Both the position numbers and the translations under genes were made by a program. This document shows positions 44,193-52,409 of a stretch of 64,000 nt of DNA, piece after piece (the first letter of the stretch is position 1; every line of letters begins with the position of its first letter). Source of the DNA: Bin80 sp964503085 (GTDB taxonomy: Bacteria > Bacteroidota > Rhodothermia > Rhodothermales > Bin80); NCBI GenBank assembly GCA_964503085.1, contig CAZCYQ010000010.1:15586-79585 (forward strand), given 5' to 3'. The notes under the pieces are model-generated. The model made no database searches. It was not told where the DNA came from and saw only the letters and a program-made list of their open reading frames with translations.

Positions 44193-45221
44193 ATGAAAGC
44201 GCTCGTCAAGGAAAAGGCCGACGTTGGCTTGTGGTTGAAGGACGTACCCGAGCCTGAACTCGGCATTAATGACGTCCTTATCAAGGTGAAACGCGCTGCG
44301 ATCTGCGGCACCGACGTGCATATCTACAATTGGGACGACTGGGCCCAGAATACAATCCCCGTTCCCATGGTGATTGGCCACGAGTTCGTCGGTGAGATTG
44401 TCGAAGTTAGTTCTAACGTCATTGATTTTCACCCTGGCCAGATCGTTTCAGGTGAAGGTCATGTAGTTTGCAGCCGCTGTCGCAACTGTATGGCGGGCCA
44501 CAGGCATCTGTGTGCAAACAACAGTGGTGTCGGCGTGAACTGGCCAGGTGCCTTCGCGGAATATGTGGCACTGCCGATGTCCAACGTGTGGGAACACCGC
44601 CCTGGTATTGACCTTGATGTGGCCTCGCTTTTTGACCCGCTGGGCAATGCCGTCCACACTGCTCTTCAGTGGGACCTGCTTGGTGAAGATGTGCTGATCA
44701 CCGGTGCCGGGCCAATTGGTGCGATGGCTGCCGCTGTTTGTCGTCATGCCGGCGCGCGCCACGTGGTGATCACCGACGTGGTTCCGGAACGGCTGGAGAC
44801 CGCCAAAAAACTTGGTGCCACTTACACGGTTGATATTCGTAATCAAAACCTCAAAGATGTGCAGGCTGAGCTCGGTATGATTGAGGGTTTTGACGTAGGG
44901 CTTGAGATGTCCGGCAGCGGCGCGGCTCTCAACGACTTGATCGAAAACATGTGCCACGGCGGCAAGGTATCCATCCTTGGCATTCCGACCAAAGGCGCTC
45001 AGATCAACTGGGAAACCGTCATCTTCAACATGCTGACGATTAAGGGCATTTATGGCCGTGAGATGTATGAAACCTGGTATAAAATGTCGGTTATGGTTGA
45101 AAATGGACTGGATATTGCACCGGTGATCACCCACCGGTTGCCGTATCAGGAATTCCAGAAGGGGTTTGACCTGATGAATGCGGGTAAAGCCAGCAAAGTT
45201 GTTTTAAACTGGGAAGCGTGA
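44193..45221 (+). CDS. tdh: L-threonine 3-dehydrogenase
   Basis: A 342-aa zinc alcohol-dehydrogenase-family enzyme oxidising threonine to 2-amino-3-ketobutyrate. It has the catalytic CGTDVHIYNWD, GHEFVGEIVE and the structural-zinc Cys cluster (CSRCRNCMAGHRHLC). The Rossmann motif is GAGPIGAMAAAV. GFDVGLEMSG and IKGIYGREMYETWYKM are diagnostic of Tdh. The start ATG at 44193 matches the family N-terminus MKAL. kbl follows 9 bp after the stop. Third codon positions are visibly richer in C than in neighbouring genes, and the protein resembles the proteobacterial type, suggesting transfer. Confidence 0.95.
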   Translation: MKALVKEKADVGLWLKDVPEPELGINDVLIKVKRAAICGTDVHIYNWDDWAQNTIPVPMVIGHEFVGEIVEVSSNVIDFHPGQIVSGEGHVVCSRCRNCMAGHRHLCANNSGVGVNWPGAFAEYVALPMSNVWEHRPGIDLDVASLFDPLGNAVHTALQWDLLGEDVLITGAGPIGAMAAAVCRHAGARHVVITDVVPERLETAKKLGATYTVDIRNQNLKDVQAELGMIEGFDVGLEMSGSGAALNDLIENMCHGGKVSILGIPTKGAQINWETVIFNMLTIKGIYGREMYETWYKMSVMVENGLDIAPVITHRLPYQEFQKGFDLMNAGKASKVVLNWEA

Positions 45222-45230
45222 GGATACGCC

Positions 45231-46421
45231 ATGCATGGAGACTTTAAAGATCATTTGACCGACCAGCTGGACGGTATCAGGGACGCAGGACTATACAAAA
45301 ACGAGCGCCAGATCACAACACCGCAGGGCGCGAAGGTTGGCATCTCTGACGGCAGCGAAGTTATCAACCTGTGTGCCAACAATTATCTGGGCCTCGCTCA
45401 ACATCCAGAAGTGAACGCCGCTGCAGTGCAGGCCCTAAAGGACTGGGGGTACGGCATGGCATCCGTGCGCTTCATTTGCGGCACACAAACCCTGCACAAG
45501 CAGCTTGAAGACGTATTGAGTGACTTTCTAGGGGCTGAAGACACCATTCTTTATCCAAGCTGCTTTGATGCCAACGGCGGCCTGTATGAAACTATCCTTG
45601 GTCTAGAAGATGCAGTGATTTCAGATCAGCTCAATCACGCCAGCATCATTGACGGGATTCGACTCTCGAAAGCAAAACGCTACCGCTTCAAAAACAACAA
45701 TATGGAAGACCTTGAAGCCAAGCTGAAAGAAGCTGATGCTGCTGGTGCCCGCTATATGCTGATCACCACCGACGGCATCTTCTCTATGGACGGTTATTTT
45801 GCCCAACTTGATAAAATCTGTGACCTTGCTGAAAAATACAATGCGCTTGTGCATTTTGATGACTGCCATGCAACCGGCTTTATCGGTGCAAGCGGCAAGG
45901 GTACGCACGAGCATTGTGGCGTAATCGACCGGGTTGATATTATCACCGGCACGCTTGGCAAAGCGCTGGGCGGCGCAAGCGGTGGTTTCACCAGTGGCCG
46001 CAAGGAAATCATTGAACTGTTGCGCCAGCGTTCACGGCCTTACCTCTTCTCAAACACGGTTGCTCCGCCGGTTGTGGCAGGTGCGCTCAAGGCAATTGAG
46101 CTCGTGACCCGGTCCACTGATCTGCGCGAACAGCTCGCAGACAATACAGCTTACTTCCGGCAAGGCATGGAGACACTTGGCTTCGACCTGTTGCCGGGCG
46201 TTCACCCGATTGTGCCAGTGATGCTGTATGATGCAGCGTTGGCTGCCGAGTTTGCTGACGAGATGCTGAAGCGCGGTATCTATGTGGTTGCTTTCTCTTA
46301 TCCCGTAGTACCAAACGGTAAGGCCCGCATTCGCACGCAGATGTCAGCCTCTCTGACCCGTGAAGAACTGGACACGGCGATCACCGCTTTTGGTGATGTG
46401 AAACACCTGTTGGGCATCTAG
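45231..46421 (+). CDS. kbl: 2-amino-3-ketobutyrate CoA ligase (glycine C-acetyltransferase)
   Basis: A 396-aa PLP enzyme that splits aminoketobutyrate with CoA into glycine and acetyl-CoA, completing the threonine route begun by Tdh. It shows CANNYLGLAQHPEV, the substrate-site region SVRFICGTQTLHKQLE, FDDCHATGFIG, and the PLP-lysine in TGTLGKALGGASGG. The gene is 9 bp downstream of tdh with a GAGGA ribosome-binding stretch. It shares the C-rich codon use of tdh. Confidence 0.96.
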   Translation: MHGDFKDHLTDQLDGIRDAGLYKNERQITTPQGAKVGISDGSEVINLCANNYLGLAQHPEVNAAAVQALKDWGYGMASVRFICGTQTLHKQLEDVLSDFLGAEDTILYPSCFDANGGLYETILGLEDAVISDQLNHASIIDGIRLSKAKRYRFKNNNMEDLEAKLKEADAAGARYMLITTDGIFSMDGYFAQLDKICDLAEKYNALVHFDDCHATGFIGASGKGTHEHCGVIDRVDIITGTLGKALGGASGGFTSGRKEIIELLRQRSRPYLFSNTVAPPVVAGALKAIELVTRSTDLREQLADNTAYFRQGMETLGFDLLPGVHPIVPVMLYDAALAAEFADEMLKRGIYVVAFSYPVVPNGKARIRTQMSASLTREELDTAITAFGDVKHLLGI

Positions 46422-46874
46422 GTGGCGGGATGTGTCCGCGCATCAGCATAAAGCCTATTCCATCTTTGGGAAACGGCCACGGTTTGTTCCGCTGAAACTG
46501 GGACCGTCTCGGTTAATGGGAGCATCATGCTGACCTGGCCACCGTTGCTCCATTTCCTATAAAACCTGAGATGCCGGCCCTCATCGAATCGGCCAATTAT
46601 GGTAGCTCACTACCTGTACTATGCCGTTGCTGGGCTAAAACACTGAAGATTTACTCTGAAAATTCACACAGGTGTAGAAGATAGATGATGAACTTGAGTC
46701 ACGTCAAGTAATAGATCTGAAATCAATCAAATCTTCTGTTTCTTGACTTGCATAACTGAACCTTCCCCACGGTGTAGGATAGCAGGGGGTAACATAAATA
46801 TCACGGCGCGACACGTCCATTCGGGTTGTTCCATGTCAGCGGGACCGCACGGGCCGAAGATTAGGCCCGCTTTA
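46422..46874. other. Spacer after kbl
   Basis: About 450 bp without a supported gene. The right end (from about 46805) is homologous to 38628-38700, i.e. the 3' flank of the duplicated lipoprotein gene. The remainder is the right flank of the tdh-kbl insertion; no transposase or terminal repeat was recognised. Confidence 0.45.
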
Positions 46875-48821
46875 TCAAAGGTCACCTTGCTGCAGACAAT
46901 TCAGGTCACTGGTTGAACCAAACATTCTGAGAATACAATGTAGCGTTTCCCGGCGCCACCGGTCCTCAAGGGTCACGGCGAAGGCCATCGACCGATGCCA
47001 GTCGCGAAGAGCGGCATATGCCATGGTGAGGGCAATGGTGTCCATGAAGTAGGCTGACGGCTGATGTTCCTCAATTGCTTGCCTCACGTCATCTGACTCG
47101 GGGAAGGAAAACGCGATGATAGTCAATTCTTCGATACTGACGTACGTATTTCCTGTGGTTGGAATTCTGAATGCAGTTGTCAGGGCACCTGAAAGGTCTC
47201 CCAGCCGCGCTTGCTCCGTAACAATGCGGGTGAACACTCGACCTCCGAAGTAGCCCTCGGGGCCCAGGCGGTTGGCCACTGTCAGAGCACCCTCAACATC
47301 GCCTGCTTTGATACGGGCCTCCGCAAGACTCACGAATGAGGCTTGAGCCCAATTAAAGCTGTCCCACCATCCCCGTTCGCGCTGATCCAGCGCGCGCATT
47401 GACTCCAACAGGGTCTCTAGAATCTCTAGGGCTTCGGCGAGGTCGCCTTCAGCGGCTAACGCCTTGGCGACTGGTCGAAAGAAAACCACACTGTCTTTGG
47501 CAGATAACTCGCTGGCGAGTGTGAGCGCAGTTTCGCGATTTCCCGCTCGGATATACGCCGCGGCAAGCTCCCCGAGAACAGAGGCCCTCTGCCTCTGTTC
47601 GTAGGTTGAAGTCGGCTGAAGGGCGGTTATCCGGTCGGACATGGGTTGCAATGGATGGAGGGCTCCTGACCGGTCACCTGCAGCAGCCTGGGCGATGGAG
47701 ATTTCCGCTTGCAACATTCCCATTTCGATAATATCCTGCTCCGTGATTTGGTCCATAATCTCTCTTGCTGCCTGGATGTCACCCGTTTGAGCTATCGCTA
47801 CTGCTATTTCTCCGAGAAACTCGTTTCGATCGTCCGTTGAAATGGAAGCCAGCACCCGGCCCACTACGCGTTGTCGCTCATGAGCATTCTCCAATTCCAT
47901 TATCGCCATAACGAGCGCAGACCGAGTTTGCATCCTGCTCACTCCCGGGCCTAGGTGGTCCAGCGTGACCAGGACTCCCTCTATATCGCCAATTGTCGCT
48001 TGCGCTTCAATAATTCCCTCTCGAGCTCGCGCAACGCGAGATCCTGGGGTGATGCGGCGGCGGTTTTGAACAGTTGCTTGATCTTCGACAATCTCCTCCG
48101 GCACCTCCTCCCAAGGCACTTCCAGTTCAGCTAACACATCTACGGCTTCCAGCGCGAGTTCTGGGACGCGGGCCCAAGCCAGCGCAATCGCCAGACCGGT
48201 CAATGCGGCGAGGCGAGCATCTTCAGAGTCCAGTTGCTGGATATGTCTCAGAGCATTGCGACCATGTCCATGGGCAACAAATGACGAGAGCTCAGGAGGG
48301 AAACACCCATAACATGTTACCTCCGTCTGTACAGCCAGATTCCAGCCCGCCATACACATCAGAGTCCAGATGTCTGAGGAAGCCCTTGCACATGCGTCTT
48401 CCCATACATCAACTTCGGCGCCCTCATTTATTGCCAGTACCAGAAATCTAAGAGCCTGTCCATGGATTTCTTCCCGCATGGACATACTGTCGGAACCAGC
48501 CGTTGTACGGTCGGCATGATTAGCACTGTCTAATGTCTCCAAGACGGCAGCGGCGCGTGTATCTGGATATCGTTCAACGATCTCCGTCATGAGGTCATAG
48601 GTTTCAGCCAGGTGCATCCACGCGTCAAGGGGGGCGGCATTGAGTTCTGCATCTTCCACGGCCGACATCACTACCTTAGCTTGATCAAGCATTACCATTG
48701 CTTCAGAGAGAAGCAAATCCGCGTTGCGTTCATTTTCTGACCGGCACCCGAAGGCCGCGGCCGCAATGATAAGCACAGTCAATGGTCGATAGTGACGGAG
48801 CATACAACGGAGGATAATCAT
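46875..48821 (-). CDS. Helical-repeat (TPR-like) lipoprotein, intact copy
   Basis: A 648-aa protein of unknown function. The N-terminus (MLRHYRPLTVLIIAAAAFGC, starting at the first or the seventh residue) is a lipoprotein signal with lipobox AFGC. The mature part is almost entirely helical with degenerate 34-residue-type repeats containing GD/A-x-x-GAL turns (QTGDIQAAREIM, AAGDRSGALHPL, AAEGDLAEALEIL, KAGDVEGALTVANRL). These turns suggest a TPR or SEL1-like scaffold. A broken paralogue lies at 38696-43496. It is downstream of glnS on the same strand, separated by 247 bp. Confidence 0.8.
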   Translation of the reverse strand: MIILRCMLRHYRPLTVLIIAAAAFGCRSENERNADLLLSEAMVMLDQAKVVMSAVEDAELNAAPLDAWMHLAETYDLMTEIVERYPDTRAAAVLETLDSANHADRTTAGSDSMSMREEIHGQALRFLVLAINEGAEVDVWEDACARASSDIWTLMCMAGWNLAVQTEVTCYGCFPPELSSFVAHGHGRNALRHIQQLDSEDARLAALTGLAIALAWARVPELALEAVDVLAELEVPWEEVPEEIVEDQATVQNRRRITPGSRVARAREGIIEAQATIGDIEGVLVTLDHLGPGVSRMQTRSALVMAIMELENAHERQRVVGRVLASISTDDRNEFLGEIAVAIAQTGDIQAAREIMDQITEQDIIEMGMLQAEISIAQAAAGDRSGALHPLQPMSDRITALQPTSTYEQRQRASVLGELAAAYIRAGNRETALTLASELSAKDSVVFFRPVAKALAAEGDLAEALEILETLLESMRALDQRERGWWDSFNWAQASFVSLAEARIKAGDVEGALTVANRLGPEGYFGGRVFTRIVTEQARLGDLSGALTTAFRIPTTGNTYVSIEELTIIAFSFPESDDVRQAIEEHQPSAYFMDTIALTMAYAALRDWHRSMAFAVTLEDRWRRETLHCILRMFGSTSDLNCLQQGDL

Positions 48822-49067
48822 TCGCTTAAAGTTGTATTCAGGTCAATTTGCCCATCTTGGCTCGAAGATTAAGTCTCCCAGAATGAGTAATGCGGGTCTG
48901 ACTATATCCAATAGTACAGCCCTGTAAACTGACTTTAGTACTACGCCTCGATAAATCGACCGTTGCTTTATCCGAATGTAAACTTGCGTCAGGTAATCCA
49001 GGCGATAACAGGCTCTGGGCCGCGACTGACGAGGGGTAGTTCCAGAGTGAGCCGGTGTCGGACCGCA

Positions 49068-51392
49068 TCACGTAGCACGGCCCGCGAGTTCTTCCTCAAT
49101 CAAGGCCTTGGTTTGTCTAGGATCAGCTTTTCCGTTGGTCCGCATCATAACCTGTCCCACGAAGAAGCCAACCAGACCGGTTTTTCCCGCAAGGTATGCA
49201 TCAACACGATCTTCATGATCACTCAGTACGTTTCCAACAATGTCACTGAGAATCTCGGAGTCGCCAACGGTCGAGGACTGTACACCGGCTAAAAGCTTTG
49301 TCGGTGACCCCTCGCCTGCCAACATGAGTTTTAGCACGGCTCGGGCTTCGTGAGTACTTGCTTTCCCGCTATCTGCTAACTGGACTAGTTCTGCAAACTC
49401 AGAGGGGCCAAATGGCAAACTTGATAGAGGTGCTCCTTTCAGTGCAGGCAAAAGTTGGTTCGCCATCCAATTCCCAACCGATACCCGTGAAACATGCTCT
49501 GAGGCGGCTTCAAGGAACTCCGACGCTGCAGGTACGCCATAAATAGCCAAGCCTGTCGCAGCACTCAATCCACTTTTGTTCAGCCACTGCTCTTCATCGG
49601 CAGTCAGAGGACGCTGTTTGCTCTTGGAATTGTTCTTTGCAGGAGTGGCTGTCTTGGGTTGACGTTCCAATTGGGCATCGTGAGGGCGAGCAACCTCGTC
49701 GGGCTTCTCAACTTTTGACGCAACCTGAGCAGGTTCAGGGTGACCGTGAATAGCCTGGCGAAGAGTAACAATGCAATTAAATACAGCAAGATTGTTATCT
49801 ATATGCTCTGGATCGCGCCAGTAGAATCCCAGCCGGGTAAACTGATACCGCTGCTCTCGAGGATCATCAGCAATACTAGGCTCAATACGTGCATCCTTGT
49901 ACTCAATGAGGGATGAGGGATTGAGGGCTTCTAGAAAATCCTCTCCTGGTACAGAGTGAGTGAATAATCGGTTATATGCCCGAACGATAATCGGCAGCGA
50001 CTGCCTTGCATCCACCCAATGAATAGTGCCCTTGGGCTTGAGCATTGTATTGGATCCACTCCGTGTGCCCTCAATCCATTCACAATGCAGTCGAACCACC
50101 TTGCCCGTCTCATCTTTCTCAACATGGTTACAGCGGATGATATAGGCATGTCGTAAGCGCACGATACCCCCAGGTGTTAATCTGCGGAATCCTTTTGGAG
50201 GTTTTTCCGAAAAATCACTCCGCTCGATCAGCAACTCCCCGGAAAAGGGTACTGGGCGAACACCATCACGCGGAACATCGTGAGGCCAGTACGGCGCAGA
50301 TATGATCTCCGTTCGGTCCTCCGGCCAATTTGTGAGGGTTATTGGCAGTGGATCCTGAACACAGAGTATGCGAGGAGCACGATGATTCAGGTCATCCCTG
50401 ATGCAATGTTCAAGCAATCCGGGATCAGAGATACTGTCAACCTTGGTAGTTCCAATGGAATTACAGAAAGTCTTGATTGCCTGTGGCCGCACGCCACGGC
50501 GTCTGAGGCCAGCGAGCGTTGGCATCCGCGGATCGTCCCAGCCGTCCACGATACCTTCCCGCACCAGGTGAAGAAGCTTTCGCTTGGACGTGATTGTGTA
50601 CGCAAGATTTAGTCTTGCAAACTCGTATTGGTATGGACGAGGGGCAATCTCGAGTGCATCGAGATACCAGTCATACAAGACCCTGTTGGTGGAGAACTCG
50701 AGCGTACAGATTGAGTGTGTGACCCCCTCAATGGCATCAGATTGCCCATGTGCCCAATCATAAAAGGGGTAGATGCACCATGCATCTCCTTGACGGTAGT
50801 GCGTGGCATGGCGGATCCGATACATAAGTGGGTCCCGCATCTTCATGTTTGGATGCGCCATGTCGATCTTGGCCCTAAGTACCCGTGATCCATCTGCAAA
50901 CGCACCCGCTCGCATGGCTTCAAACAATTCAAGATTCTCTTCTGATGCCCGGTTACGATAGGGGCTTTCTGTTCCCGGGGTTGTAACCGTTCCCCGCATT
51001 TCCCGAATCACCTCCTCAGGGGAATCGTCGACGTAGGCCAATCCCTTAAGGATGAGTTTGCACGCCCAGTTGAACAAGGTTTCGAAGTAATCGGAAGCAT
51101 AGTATTCATGCTCGCCCCAGTCAAATCCCATCCATTGTAAATCACGCTTGATGGCATCTACATATCTCTGATCTTCCGTGGCAGGGTTGGTATCATCAAA
51201 ACGGAGATGGCATCGCCCTTTGTATTCAGCCGCCAGACCAAAATTGAGCGTACTGCTTTTGGCGTGACCAATGTGCGGAAACCCATTAGGCTCCGGCGGA
51301 AATCGGACAATCACACGTTCGGCCGTTCCCGATGCAAGATCTTGATCAATAATATTTCTTATAAAATCAGCCGCAGCTGGTTGCCGTGCCAT
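49068..51392 (-). CDS. glnS: Glutaminyl-tRNA synthetase with C-terminal YqeY domain
   Basis: A 774-aa fusion. Residues 1-570 are a class Ic GlnRS: FPPEPNGFPHIGHAKSSTLN (HIGH), RFDDTNPATEDQRYVDAI, and the KMSKS-equivalent ITSKRKLL. After a charged linker (about 575-605) the C-terminal 165 residues (NWMANQLLPALKG, STHEARAVLKLMLAG, FFVGQVMMRTNGKADP) form a YqeY/GatB-tail-like domain. In Deinococcus GlnRS such an appendage helps tRNA(Gln) binding (established knowledge). It charges tRNA(Gln) directly. A short internal piece is duplicated at 43696-43893. Confidence 0.95.
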   Translation of the reverse strand: MARQPAAADFIRNIIDQDLASGTAERVIVRFPPEPNGFPHIGHAKSSTLNFGLAAEYKGRCHLRFDDTNPATEDQRYVDAIKRDLQWMGFDWGEHEYYASDYFETLFNWACKLILKGLAYVDDSPEEVIREMRGTVTTPGTESPYRNRASEENLELFEAMRAGAFADGSRVLRAKIDMAHPNMKMRDPLMYRIRHATHYRQGDAWCIYPFYDWAHGQSDAIEGVTHSICTLEFSTNRVLYDWYLDALEIAPRPYQYEFARLNLAYTITSKRKLLHLVREGIVDGWDDPRMPTLAGLRRRGVRPQAIKTFCNSIGTTKVDSISDPGLLEHCIRDDLNHRAPRILCVQDPLPITLTNWPEDRTEIISAPYWPHDVPRDGVRPVPFSGELLIERSDFSEKPPKGFRRLTPGGIVRLRHAYIIRCNHVEKDETGKVVRLHCEWIEGTRSGSNTMLKPKGTIHWVDARQSLPIIVRAYNRLFTHSVPGEDFLEALNPSSLIEYKDARIEPSIADDPREQRYQFTRLGFYWRDPEHIDNNLAVFNCIVTLRQAIHGHPEPAQVASKVEKPDEVARPHDAQLERQPKTATPAKNNSKSKQRPLTADEEQWLNKSGLSAATGLAIYGVPAASEFLEAASEHVSRVSVGNWMANQLLPALKGAPLSSLPFGPSEFAELVQLADSGKASTHEARAVLKLMLAGEGSPTKLLAGVQSSTVGDSEILSDIVGNVLSDHEDRVDAYLAGKTGLVGFFVGQVMMRTNGKADPRQTKALIEEELAGRAT

Positions 51393-51404
51393 TAGATTTA
51401 TCGG

Positions 51405-52409
51405 TCAGGATGATCCTTCAACGTTCGGATCGGTTTTTGAATCCATAGAGCGGTAAATGCGAACCAGCTCGTGTGCGGCATCGGTCACCGTACGCGTTCC
51501 TCTGGCGACTTGCTGCTGAAAACTTTCTACCGCTGCATCAATGATTCTCGATTCGCCAAACCCAGACAGAAGGAAGCTCTTTGCGGTTTCAAGCAGTGCA
51601 GTCTTGATTTGTGCATTACGCTGCGCCTCGAAGTGGCCATTTTCACGCGTTTTGCGCTCGATATCCCGTATAGCTTCCCAGATTGCAGGGATCCCTGTTT
51701 TTTCAAGTGCACTGACTGTCTTAATCTTGACGACCCGGGAGCGTTCAGGGTAGAGATGTAGCGCGCGCCTGTATGCATTGGCCGTGAGGCGTGCCTGGTC
51801 AATCATGGTCCCATCGGCTTTCGAGACTGCGATCAGGTCGGCAATTTCCAGGATACCCCGCTTGATTCCCTGTAGCTCATCACCTGAATTCGGCAATAAC
51901 ATGAGGAGAACGATATCAACTATTTGACGAACAAGGGTATCTCCCTGGCCTGTGCCGACAGTTTCGATCAGTATCACATTATATCCTGCGGCCTCACACA
52001 GAAGCATTGCACGACGCGTGGTGTTAGCAATGCCGCCGGGAACGTTTCCTGAGGGGGATGGGCGAATGAATGCGCTCGTATGTTTTGCAAGCTCAGGCAT
52101 TCGTGTTTTGTCCCCCAATATGCTTCCCCCCGTGTGGGGGCTCGACGGATCCACAGAGAGCACGGCTACGCGGTAATTTGATTGTACAAGGTGCATCCCA
52201 AGCGCCTCAATCAGCGTGCTCTTGCCCACACCTGGAGCACCAGTAACGGCTATGCGCAGCGCGTTACCAGTTTCGGCAAGGACTCCGTTAAGCAGGCGCT
52301 CGGCATCATTCATGTCAGCAAGTCGTGTACTCTCTACAAGCGTGATCCCGCGACTTAGGCTGTTACGATCGCCTGAGAGGATGTCTTGCACACTGGGAAC
52401 TCTGCTCAT
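51405..52409 (-). CDS. meaB: Methylmalonyl-CoA mutase-associated GTPase
   Basis: A 334-aa G3E-family GTPase (MeaB/ArgK) that guards and reloads the B12-dependent mutase. Walker A GAPGVGKST, switch and base motifs VDPSSPHTGGSILGDKTRM, ETVGTGQGD and VSKADG are visible. It starts within the mutB stop (ATGA overlap), so the two are translated together. Confidence 0.96.
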   Translation of the reverse strand: MSRVPSVQDILSGDRNSLSRGITLVESTRLADMNDAERLLNGVLAETGNALRIAVTGAPGVGKSTLIEALGMHLVQSNYRVAVLSVDPSSPHTGGSILGDKTRMPELAKHTSAFIRPSPSGNVPGGIANTTRRAMLLCEAAGYNVILIETVGTGQGDTLVRQIVDIVLLMLLPNSGDELQGIKRGILEIADLIAVSKADGTMIDQARLTANAYRRALHLYPERSRVVKIKTVSALEKTGIPAIWEAIRDIERKTRENGHFEAQRNAQIKTALLETAKSFLLSGFGESRIIDAAVESFQQQVARGTRTVTDAAHELVRIYRSMDSKTDPNVEGSS

